Source: Bidens hawaiensis (taxonomy: Eukaryota; Streptophyta; Magnoliopsida; Asterales; Asteraceae). Taken from it: a stretch of DNA of 64,000 nt. Position numbers and translations under genes: made by a program. The stretch lies in NCBI GenBank assembly GCA_021521415.1, contig JAIQDT010000061.1, forward strand, positions 62,001-126,000. Direction: 5' to 3'. Under the pieces are notes generated by a model. That model searched no databases, was not told where the DNA came from, and worked only from the letters and a program-made list of their open reading frames with translations. Numbering within the stretch: the stretch's first letter is position 1; each line of letters opens with the position of its first letter. Shown piece by piece: positions 34,673 through 45,351 of the stretch.

Positions 34673-36479
34673 TGTAAGACCCCGAACCCCAGGAATCCTA
34701 CAGTTGGTATTCATCCATCACACTTAAAAAAAAATAATATACTTAAACTTGAAAACAGTTCATTCCATTAAAATAAACATCTCAGAGTATAATTCAGCGG
34801 AAAAACCATAATTAATAAAAAAAGTTCTCGAAACCCAGGAATTACGCCCAAAACCCATTTAAATGTATTTAAATAAATGTTGAAACGGAAATGTTTATTA
34901 TTATTGAAACATTCGACTAAGCATGCCCTCCACTGTCCAAGTAGCTTCGTGCACGTCCAAGCGGCAATGCATCCATCTCCTAACCTGAAACTCACACTAA
35001 CATGCACACAAAGTCAACTTGAGCTGAGTGAGTTCAAGTTTGAAATAAATAACATCAAAAGTTAATAATTATGATAGTCATTCCAAGAATTTTAAAATAA
35101 ACGGGATACAACGGTTAGGTCATCATCATCAATAAAAAATCATACTTACACACATATATATAAATAAATATATATATAGACATCCTTAAAATTATATCCC
35201 TACACATATATATATATATATATATATCATCCAACTAATAATATCAGGGTCGAGCAAATGTACAACCCAAACACGTAACATCTCATCAACGTATGCAAAC
35301 ACAAAGTAGGCATACATAACATCCGTAGTCGATAACTACTACTAACATCACCAAATATTGGCCATACAATAATACATACATACATACTATAACATCCTAA
35401 GGCCTACCATATACAAGCAAGCCTATATAAAATAGTTTAAACATTTCATCAAGCAAAATCGCTTAGGTGTGCATGCTAGCCCAAAAACTTAAAAAGAGTT
35501 AAAAGGAGGCATCATGAACTGACCTGACACACGACACGTATTCACCACGAGCTAGGTAATCGCTAAGTGATCCCAAACCTCAAACACCTGTCGGTTTACA
35601 TACAAACATTACAATTGACCTCGAAAGGACTCCTTTATCCCACGAGACGTTCTAACATGGTTAGAGTTACCTAAAGCCTCGACATCATCAAAATAAATCA
35701 AAACAGCCCCCGAGGCCTTACATTCACCAAAACGACCCTTAGGTACTCCCGGGACTAAAGAATTCCCAAATTACCCCCGGGAGCATTAGGTGACACCAAT
35801 ACGCGCGTTTAAGAGTCGTTTAAGTCGTTAACATCCAACTCAGTCTCGTGTGGACCCAATATGATAAAATCACAGCCAACAAGTCCACACGACGCTACAC
35901 GAGTCAAATGGATCGGTAACTCGCAAGTACAACGCACCAACTATTCAATAAACGAAATTGCGCGTTGTACCGACCCGTTTGAGTAACCGACAACCAATTC
36001 AGCCCCATAACTTATAAAAACAATTTTTCAATAGCCCGTACATCAAACCAAGTTCCACCGAGCTGAATTGGTCGTTAATCACTTCAACCCTCATGTTAAA
36101 CGCATCAAACTACAATTCTAGTTAACCGAACGCTAACAATCAAACTACAACTAGTTGACCAAACTAACGAACACCAATGAACATGATTTTTAAGTATGAT
36201 ATACTAGACATACCTAGGAAGATTTTGGTGCAAAAACCTCACCCAAAACAGTCCCAGAAATGCTCAATTGGACAGCCACCCCGTTAGCCTAAAACAAGCC
36301 ATTAAAAATGATTCATCCTAGCCCCTCAAATTTGAAAGATATGGCAACTTGAATGGAAAGTTAAATGTTTTAACGTACCGGGATGAAGATAAGGTTTCCG
36401 AGAAATGTCGGTTAAGTCCCGAGAGATATACATACTTTACAAACTTTAAATCTTTAAACCAAACATTACGGTCGTTACA
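34673..36479 (-). repeat. 5' LTR of gypsy II (1,807 bp)
   Basis: It is bounded by TGTAAGACCCC beside the PBS and ...CGGTCGTTACA before the TSD AGTAA. It is the same family as the solo LTR at 25404-27345. It contains (TA)n at about 35203-35227. Confidence 0.92.
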
Positions 36480-37877
36480 AGTAATATATTTGACTCGGTT
36501 ACGGTTTAACAAAACCTATACACGTAATACGGGACTCTCCACCTCAGGTCAAGACTTAAGTAATATATTTGACCTGCCTTAACATAAACAAGCAACACGG
36601 GCCTCCCGACCTTAAGTCAAACTCGAGTAATATATTTGACCCGGTCACAGTTTATTAAAACAACAGTCAAAACGCGTAATGCGGGCCTCCTCACCCCAAG
36701 TCACTAAACACAAAGTCAAGGACTTAAGTAATATATTTGACCCGAACGCGGTTTAAGAAAACATTCACATCAGTACCACACATACACACATACATACAAT
36801 TTAGTCAAACAATCAACTTAATAACATCCTCAGGCGTAGCCTATAAATTATATATATACAATTTCTGAAATGTATAATTATAGACGAGTCTAATAATATC
36901 CTCAAGCATAGACTATAAATAATATATGATTTCAGAAATGCACAATTATAAGTAAGTCTATGCAATATCATCCAAATAGTTTAAACATGTAAAATCGTAG
37001 TAAGCTGTGTGTGCTAGCCCAAAACATAAAAATATTAAAAAGGGGCATCATAAAACTCTCCTGATACAGACCACATAGCTAACAACGAGCTAGAGAATCT
37101 CTAAGTAGTCACTCAAACTCAAAACCTCTTAATTATAGCACACAACAATTACTAACTAAACCGTATCGACTCGTTCGGTCTACTAGACGTTCTAACATGA
37201 TTTGATTGACCTGAATCCTCACCCATACTAAAATCACTTACATCAGCCAACAAGGCCTTTAATTTACCAAAAAACCTTTAGTTAAAATCGGGGACAAAAA
37301 GGGTTCCAAACTACACCCGGTTTATGTTAATTGTGTCGAATTCGCGCGTTAACTAGCCGTTTAAGTAATCACCAACTAACTCACACCCGTATCTATAAAA
37401 CTTAGTGATATTACAGCCAATAAGTCCACACGAAACTACACGGGCTGATTGGGTCGGAAATTATCTTGTACAACACACGAATTACCGATTAAACGAGAAT
37501 TCGCGCTCTAACGAACCGTTTGAGTAATCACCAACCAATTCAGCCCTGTTTTAATAAAAATTAATATTTTTACAGCCCTTTTATCACCATAGCACTATAC
37601 AATCTGATCAGGTAGGTAATTCCCTCAAACAATACACGAACCGCAACAATTAATGATTTAAACACCCGAAATCCTAGTTTCCAAACTAACAACAATTGAC
37701 CAATAAAATCATCACTAATTGCCGTGATATTTTAGATATAATGATAATTACATACCTTAGAATCCAATAAAAACAAAATGCCTAATATCAAACTTCACAA
37801 GGTTCCCAATCAGTACAACCGACGCGCCCACTTGCGTAACAATAACCTATAAATAATATTACCGAAAAAACATTCTC
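36480..37877 (-). repeat. LTR-X, continuation after gypsy II
   Basis: It resumes with AGTAATATATTTGACTCGG, so gypsy II sits inside a minisatellite unit. Further units are at 36559, 36626 and 36727. The remainder matches LTR-Y (CGAGCTAGAGAA, CTAACATGATTTGATTGACCT). It is interrupted again at 37878 by LTR-Y. Confidence 0.75.
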
Positions 37878-40861
37878 TATAAGACCCCGAAACCTGGGAA
37901 TTCTACAGTTGGTCATCATACCCAAAAGTTAAAACCAAAGCAAGTTCGTTTTATTAATATCAGTTTAGAGTAATAAGCAACAGAAAATAATAAGTATCAA
38001 AAACCCCAAAACGGGGGACATGTGCCCAAAATCAAATATAAAATAAAATGCTCATTTTATTTGAAAGTCCTCGACTAGGAATGCCTTCAACCGTCCGGGT
38101 AGTCTCCACCACGTCCAAGCGATAATATCTAGTCCTTAACCTGAAAATCAAACTAACATGCACACAAAGTCAGCTTGAGTTGATTGAGTTCACATTTTAG
38201 TAAACAACATTCATAAATCATTTCAAGGGTTATAGGTATAAAACAGTATAGGAAATACTAAGCAAATAAATAAACAAACAAATAAATAATCACCAAATAA
38301 CACATTCACGATCGAACACGCGTGCACGGGCCTCACACCTCGGGATTTAAAAACCCGAGAAATATATTTGACCTCGACGTGGTAAGACATAAGCACGTGA
38401 CACGAGCCTCCCCACCACGAGATTTAAGAACCCGAGTAATATATTTGACTCAATCACGGCTTAACAAACCTAAACACATGATACGGTCCTCTCCACCACG
38501 GGATTTAAGAACCCGAGTAATATATTTGACCCGATCACGGTTTAGAAAACGACGGGCCTCCCCACCACGAATCACGAGACACGAAGTCAAGGATCCGAGT
38601 AATATATTTGACCTGCCTTAATAATGATTATGCAACATAGGCGTCCCCACCAAGGGATCTAAGAATCTGAGCAATATATTTGACCCGGCCATAATCACCA
38701 TGCACACACACATCAATAGGCCTACTCACATAAATCTAAGTCACAAGGAACTAAATAATATCAACAATCATAGGCTATAAGGTAACATATATAAGTCATT
38801 CCAAAATATGAACTAATGTTAGTAGGTCTACTCGTATTCAATTAATAGCAGGCCTAATAACATCCTCGAGCCTAGACCATAAGCCATATATATAACCTTA
38901 AGGAATTTAAGACCAAAACAAGTCCAAAATATCCTAAGGCATAGAATATAATCCACACCTAGTTTCATAAATGTACAAATAATAATAAGGCTATGCAATG
39001 CCATTCAAATAGTTTTAAACGAGTAAAATTGAGTAATATTTGTAATAAGGTGTGTATGACAACCCAAAACGTAAAAAGGTTAAAAAGGGGTATCATAAAA
39101 CTCACCTAACACGAGTCACGCAAATACCAACGAGCTAGAGAAACTCTAAGCAAATCCACAAATCAAAAGCCGGTCGTATTGCACATAAAGATTACTAACT
39201 AAACCGTACCGACTCGCTTACCCTACGAGGTGCTCTAACATGATTTGATTGACCTAAAGCCTCATTCATACCAATTCTACTTACATCAGCCCCCGGGGCC
39301 TTGTATTTACGAAAACCACCCTTAGTTAATTCCGGGGACAAAGGATTTCCAAACTATAGCCAAAAGTTGTTAATTGTATCGAATACGCGCGTTAACGAGT
39401 TGTTTAAGTACTTAGCAACTAACTCAGCCCCGTGTGGACCAAATTTAGTATAATGAAATCCAACAAGGACACACGACACTACACGAGTTGAATGGGTAGG
39501 CAGTTCACTTTTACAGCGCCTAAACTACCAATTAAACGCGAATTTGCGTCGTACCGACCCGTTTAAGCAATCGACAACCAATTCAGCCCCATTAACTTAA
39601 AATTTAACTTTTTCACAGCCTGTATATCATATTGATGCTACACAATCTGAACTGGTTGTTAATTCCGTCAAACGACGAACGAAACTCAACAATCAACAAA
39701 CTAGACAACCGAAATCCTAGTTTTCAATCTATCGACAATTGACCAATCAAGCGAACTTCATTGCTCACGATACTAAAGTATGATATATATGACATACCTA
39801 GGAAGAAGACGGAGCAAGAACTTCACTTAATTCAGCCCCGAAAGATACTAAATTGGACAGACACCGGTTATGTCCTAAACCGAGATATATTAATCAATAA
39901 CGAGTCTAATATGCAGATCTTAGCGTGCAAATATGTATTTTATCACATAGGAAAATATTAAAAATAATTTTTGAAATTTTTACCAGAGTTGCATAAATGT
40001 CTTGGGCTTATAAAAATATTTTTTTTTATATTTTTCTAGTGCACACAAATATTATAAAAATTCATCCAACACAAAAAGGTACGTGCAGCTATTTCAGTGC
40101 GCAACAAAGGTTTTTTATTTGTTTAAACATCAATACCAAACCAAATTAAATGATTGCAATTGGGTTCGAATCCTAACTCAAAATGTGAAGTTACCAGAAG
40201 TGGAACAAACCAGTTTGAGCTTGTTAAAAAAAGGTTATGATGTCGGGAAGACAGACCAGAATTCGACTCCCAGCATCAGCTTTCACACATGTTTTTATAA
40301 TATCATAAAAACCATTCAAATCTCTTCCAAATATTACAAATTATACCTTTCTGGAAACTAGACTCAAAGTAGAACATCATGGAACAAGAATAGGTCAACA
40401 AACATCAATTATCTTTGAGTTACAGATCAAACAATAAACGAGTATGAATCTGCCAGCAAACTGTTATCATCAAAACTCAAACCCTAACATGATTAGGGCA
40501 TTTCTAGGGTTCAATAAATGGTTTAATGGTGAAAAAGACAATCCTTGATGTAATACTAACCCTGAATTAGACTTTGGCTCCTTGGAATGGCTAGAAAAAT
40601 AAAAAAATCAATGGAGGGGCTGGTTCTTTTGAGTGTGATCGGGCAGAAGGAAAAGGAGAAAAGAAGTTAGGGTTATAGATTAAATATATTTACACCTTAG
40701 TCCTCCAACTTGCAAGATGTGATGTCTTGTTTCCAAAGGTTAATTAACATAACTTTCGAGAATGACTAGGAGGTCCCTATAGATGCCAGATCGGGTGTCG
40801 GTTAAAATGTAATACTCAACAAGGCTTACTTTTTTATTAACGAAATTTAACGGGCGTTACA
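37878..40861 (-). mobile_element. LTR-Y, minus orientation, probable TSD TTCTC/TTTTC, inside LTR-X
   Basis: The left end TATAAGACCCCGAAACCTGG is the family terminus with TG mutated to TA. The right end ...ACGGGCGTTACA parallels the gypsy II LTR end CGGTCGTTACA. Flanking pentamers TTCTC (37873-37877) and TTTTC (40862-40866) differ at one base. There is no pol sequence. It includes a five-unit minisatellite (38300-38700) and an AT-rich stretch (about 39870-40400) with a GGTTCGAATCC box-B-like site near 40165. Confidence 0.65.
38320..38690. repeat. ~78-bp minisatellite, five units, in LTR-Y
   Basis: AATATATTTGAC recurs at about 38361, 38438, 38519, 38601 and 38672. Each copy follows a CCCACCACGGGATTTAAGAACC-like block. 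Related units lie in LTR-X. Confidence 0.88.
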
Positions 40862-41224
40862 TTTTCAAACCTCATTCCCGAAAAATTCTCATATCTCATA
40901 ATCATACCAAAAAATACAAAAAGATTCACCAAGTCATACCTTCGAGTATAAGTTGTTTGAACCTATACACACATATCCTAAATTGCCGGCGTAAACAAAA
41001 AAAATACTTAAATGTTCATAACTTGACCATACGAACTTCGATTCGCGTGAATCACATATCCATGAACTAGTCTGCCCCCAAAGCTGTCAGAACTAAAAAC
41101 AAACTCCAGGTTCACTCGGTTTTACGTGTTAATAGCCGAATAACTGGAAACCCAATCAAACGAACTCCGTTTTGGGCAAATAATATATCCACCTCGACAT
41201 TCCGGACCTAAGAAACATACTTTC
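40862..41224. other. Sequence between LTR-Y and copia II, including one ~172-bp satellite unit
   Basis: This may be the continuation of LTR-X. From about 41069 it matches the tandem units found after copia II at 56287. I recognise no gene. Confidence 0.5.
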
Positions 41225-41716
41225 TGTTGGATCGGATTTTTGATAAGGAAGATTGGAATCTTCTCAACCTCCTGAGAAAACGGCTAAGTATGGACTTCGA
41301 ACAAGCTTAGGCGATCGAGCATGGTTTTACTACCTCGAGCAAAGTCTTCAAAACCTTAAATGGTTAATTCTTCTAAGTGTTAAGGCTTCGAGCAATCTAC
41401 ACTTCAACGAGCAAGAGTATTCTTCTATCGAGCATGGATTGCTTATCGAGCAAACAGCTTGATCATACAAGTTTTAACCAAGTGTTATGAGCACAGGATG
41501 ATCGAGCACATGGGGACAAGCATGGATGCAATAAGAGGATGTCACGTGATCAAAGCAAGGACTCCAAGCACAGTTCAGTTTCCGAGCAAGATTTACATCG
41601 GAGCATGCTAAAGATTGCTGAATAAGTATAACTGAAGACATCAAGAAGAATGAGCTTGCTCGATGGACTAGTTCAAGCAAAGCATAGACATGTCAAGAAG
41701 AACGAAGCTTACCGGT

Positions 41717-41732
41717 GGAGAATATATTCTCC
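41717..41732. promoter_or_regulatory. Perfect 16-bp palindrome in copia II LTR
   Basis: GGAGAATATATTCTCC is followed by a second AGAGAATATATTCT. It is conserved in the 3' LTR (about 55716-55731) and, diverged, in the minus LTR near 63490-63508. It lies about 170 bp upstream of the TATA box. Confidence 0.75.
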
Positions 41733-41900
41733 GAAAGAGAATATATTCTATGTAAAATATGCTCGAAGACACTCATCGAGCATACCTAGCATAGGGAGTC
41801 TGCTCGAGCAAGATAGGTTCCTTGCTCGAAGACTCAACACTTGTATTATTTTGAGTTCATTATGTAATGATTAGGAACTTCTAGAAGGAATGTCAGGGTC

Positions 41901-41910
41901 TATAAATAGG
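41901..41910 (+). promoter_or_regulatory. TATA box of copia II 5' LTR
   Basis: TATAAATAGG is conserved at 55901-55910 in the 3' LTR and as CCTATTTATA-type complement at 63319-63328 in the minus LTR, making it the likely start of element transcription. Confidence 0.75.
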
Positions 41911-42283
41911 GGTCCTAGAATACCTTTTAGGACACGGATTTCCAGACGGAATACAGGCTGGCACGCACTGAATACGAAAAACATTAAAAAAAAGAATGTT
42001 CTCTTTGTTTTCTCGTACAATCGCCGCCGCCGTCATACATGAAACCCTAGACATTCCTTTCACTGTTGTATTAAATGATATATTAAATGCAGTGAATCTT
42101 TGTCTGGAAATCGTTCTTACTGATCATTCATTTACGTTTCGTGTCTGTTATACTTTCACTCCTTCGTTCCCACTTGTTGGATATCCTGATTCCGTCGGGA
42201 TATTCAATAGGCCTTTGGGTTAGCAGAGTCGGTGTGTTCTTGTCAACCTTTAGAGGTTTAACCCGATTCATGGTCCTGACAAG

Positions 42284-42296
42284 TGGTATCAGAGCT
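42284..42296 (+). other. Primer binding site of copia II (tRNA-Met type)
   Basis: TGGTATCAGAGCT follows two bases after the LTR end. Confidence 0.92.
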
Positions 42297-42390
42297 TGAG
42301 TAAGCTCGCTGAAGGCCACAGGACAGAAGGTTGTGAAGAAGCTTGAAGCTTTACTCCGTCCTCACTACTGAGAACTCCAGATTTACTGAT

Positions 42391-43740
42391 ATGGAAGACC
42401 AAAGAAGTTTCAACAAACAAGATTCCAAGGCTACTCGGACAAGAGAACTTCATAAAATAGAAAGTGTTGTTTGAAGCGGCTGTGAACTACAATGACCCAG
42501 AGCTGTGGATGTCTATCATTGAAGGAAACTACGTGCCTTCAACAGCTCCAAACAACAACGCAACTATTGAACTGGAAATGAAGAAAAAGGATGATAAAGC
42601 TCTGTCTATGCTAAAATTAAGGCTTTCTTGGGAAATTCTGACAACCGTAAATCATCACAAGACTGCAAAGGGCATGTATGATGCAGTTATTGAAATGTTT
42701 GAGGGGAATACAGAATTGAGAGACATCAAGAAAGACAGATAGAAACAGCAGCTTGACAGATTCAAGTTCAAGGAATGAGAAAGACTAAAGTCAGTTTTGC
42801 AACGGTTCATGATGATTGTGAATGAAATTAGAACAACAGACCATCAGATATCTGATTTTGACCTGAATAAGAAACTTCTATCATCTTTGTCTGGTGAGTT
42901 GTACACTGCCAGCAAGTTCATCAAAGAGAAGACCAGCTTTCCTAATTTCAAGTTAGATGATGTGATAGCTTTCCTCAAGGCTGCTGAACATGAAATGATT
43001 GAAAACCGTATGATTCGAGAGGAAAAACCAAGCTTTCAAATGAACAATGCCCTTGTGGCACCCATGGGCAACCTCTCAATCAAGAATCAGCAGCCTATTG
43101 TTGAGGAGCCATCAGAAACCAACTCATCTTGCAGTAGTCAATCAAGATTTAATGTTCAATTGATTGAAGATGACACACCATCTCCAGCAACTGGGCAAAC
43201 TACTTTCATGCATCACAACCCAACTCAAGGAACAGACTACCAGGCCTTGTTCTCCATGTTCATTGAGTCATACCATGCCGTTGTGGCCAAGAATCTGATA
43301 AATACAAGAATTGTGCAAGAAGACCTAGAACAAATAGATGCTGATGATTTAGAAGATATGGACATTAAATGGCAAGCAACTATGCTAGCAGTGAGGAGCA
43401 AGAGGTTATACAACAGGACAAGTAGAACAAGCTTCAATGGTCCAACTGAAAGAATTGGATTTGACAAATCAAAGGCTATCTGTTATAACTGTCAACAACC
43501 GGGACACTTTGCAAGAGAATGTAACATGCCAAGGCAAGCTGGTAATCAATTGAATCAAAATCAGTTCTAACAGAACCAGAATTAAAATTTCCAGCAGCAA
43601 AGAAATTAGATTACCAACCAGATCCCCTACAAAAATACGAATAGACCCCAACAGCAAACATTTCAACCTCAAAGAAACAACCAATTGCAGGCTCACACAA
43701 ACCAGAACAGATCAAATCAGAACAATGTGAACCAGTAGAG
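42391..43740 (+). pseudogene. gag of copia II, N-terminal and knuckle part, with several stops
   Basis: It starts at ATG 42391 (MEDQRSFNK), shifts frame within about 20 codons, then reads a copia gag: LLGQENFIK, stop (TAG near 42449 where Trp is expected), KVLFEAAVNYNDPELW, KLRLSWEILTTV, stops at 42740 and 42776, then SVLQRFMMIVNEIRT... to the CCHC knuckle CYNCQQPGHFAREC at about 43480-43521. A Gln/Asn-rich tail follows with three more stops (43568, about 43585 and 43606). Most stops are one transition away from CAA, CAG, CGA or TGG. Confidence 0.88.
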
Positions 43741-45319
43741 AGACCAAGGAAATGTGGCTGTTACCAGGGTGTCACAATATGGGAATTTGATTGGAGCAAT
43801 CATGCTGCTGAAATTGAGAGGGCAAATGTTGCATTTATGGCAAAGGTGCATGACCAGGCTGAATCTTCGAATACTTAGGTACAATCTGATGTCTCAATTT
43901 CTTATCTTCTTATTACTATTTATCAACTTAATCAGGAGATTGGAAAATGGAAAACTGAGTGTGGGAGGAATGAAGCCTTTTTGAATGTGTATGAATCAAG
44001 TGAGGCAACCTATGAAACTCAAATCAAAGGACTTGAGGATGATTGCATGATGGCATACCAGACCCAATCAAGAATGACCATTGAAATAGAAGGATTGAAA
44101 AAGATGTATGCAAAAGAAAAGATGAAGAATGCTGAATTACTAATTCAAATGGATTTCTTGAAGAACCTTGTTTCTACTGGCAATATTATGGGATATGTTG
44201 ATAAAATGACTGAAGAAGAAAAGTACAAAAATGTTCCACAGCCTTTTTGTGACAGCTACCCACTAAAAATAGACAAGGAGAGTAGAAGTGAATATCTTAA
44301 GCAGTTCAAGAATATTTTTGATGACAAAGAAGAGTTTGTAAAGCAATATGCTGATGTGTATGTAGACCAGAATGGAGATTTTGCAATGAAGAAGGCAGGG
44401 GAGACAAAATCTGAAAAGAATGACAAATTGGTAGGAGAAAACAAGAAATGGGGTGAATACTCTAGTGAAGATAGCAATTGCAGCTGTGGAAGCTCAAAGT
44501 CATCGAAGGGCAGGAAGAAAAGAGGATCAAGCAAAAAAAAAAAGTGAAAAGATTCCTCGTCTGCCAAAAATGACTCCAAAGATGAAAAAGCACTGTGAGA
44601 AAATTAGAAGAGAACATGTGGTTTTTGACATCCGTGTAAGACCACAGTCTGAAATCAAGAAGAGACCAGAAGAAAATGTGAAATCTTCCTATGATCAGTC
44701 ACATCCTCCAATCTATCCAGTCTTCTCAAACTATGAACTGTTTGACATTGGAGATGTGGAATATGTTCAAATGAAAAGATCTGTTGGAAATGAAAAAGGA
44801 AGCAGTTTGAGAGCCCATTCCAAGTTCAAGCCTGTTGTATTTGTCAAAAAGAAATATCATCTAGAGCCTGATCTGAACAAACCAATCAAGATGGACTTTC
44901 AGAAATTCACTATGTCAGTGCTTGAAAAGAGACTGAAACAAGTCTTAAAGATCAAAGATGAACCAAGTATGTCTAGCAAACCTGCAAAGAACAAAAGGTC
45001 GAGTGACAAAGGAAAGGAGAAGATTAGACCTGGTGTTCTTAATGGAGATGAGAAATATCTGATGAAGCAGGGGTATGAACCAAGAGGATTTCAATGGAAG
45101 ACTAAGAAGGAGGTGACTGAAAAGAGGAACTATGTGATTGAGCAAACAGAAAATCTAATCAAAACACAAGTTGTGAAGGATGGGGAAGATTCTGACACAG
45201 AAGAAGATTGTGAAATTGTGTATGAAGACCGACTTCTAGTTCCAACTCCAACTCCTGATGAGTCTTCCACTGACACTGAATTACAAACTGATGCAGTTTG
45301 TAAATCAAATTCAAACTAA
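43741..45319 (+). pseudogene. gag C-terminal extension of copia II (coiled-coil and Lys/Glu-rich), frameshifted
   Basis: After the knuckle comes FDWSNHAAEIERANVAFMAKVHDQ (near 43780, with a stop close to 43878). An open helix-rich stretch follows (43981-44547; SEATYETQIKGLEDDC, KKMYAKEKMKNAELL) and ends in Ser/Lys-rich SSKSSKGRKKRG at an A-run (44534-44544). Across that run the frame changes to the 44453-45319 reading: a Lys/Glu-rich region with MTPKMKKHCEKIRREH, LEPDLNKPIKMDFQKFTMSV and a Glu/Asp tail. Long post-knuckle gag extensions of this kind occur in Sirevirus-type copia. I assign no activity. Confidence 0.75.
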
Positions 45320-45351
45320 TTCTGTTTTATGTGTATGTGTAGGAACAGTCC

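Larger units (their letters stand above)
29829..36479 (-). mobile_element. Ty3/gypsy element gypsy II, minus strand, TSD AGTAA
   Basis: AGTAA flanks both ends (29824-29828 and 36480-36484). Read on the minus strand: 5' LTR 36479-34673, PBS, leader with a strong hairpin, gag, protease-RT, RNase H, integrase, then only about 39 bp of the 3' LTR at the left end. The 3' side was therefore deleted and rearranged after insertion. Pol resembles plant chromovirus-type gypsy pol. The element inserted into a minisatellite unit of LTR-X. Confidence 0.92.
41225..42281 (+). repeat. 5' LTR of copia II (1,057 bp)
   Basis: It starts TGTTGGATCGG and ends CATGGTCCTGACA beside the PBS. It is rich in CGAGCA/GAGCAT motifs. 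The promoter side has a palindrome at 41717-41732 and a TATA box at 41901-41910. Confidence 0.93.

Noticed and set aside
38322..38621. 99-residue ORF with internally repeated peptides
   Set aside because: The peptide repeats simply mirror the ~78-bp minisatellite read in one frame; no homology-like features.
41996..42223. 75-residue ORF present in both copia II LTRs
   Set aside because: It is conserved only because the two LTRs are copies; it has no start context, and the related minus LTR near 63050-63340 does not keep it.
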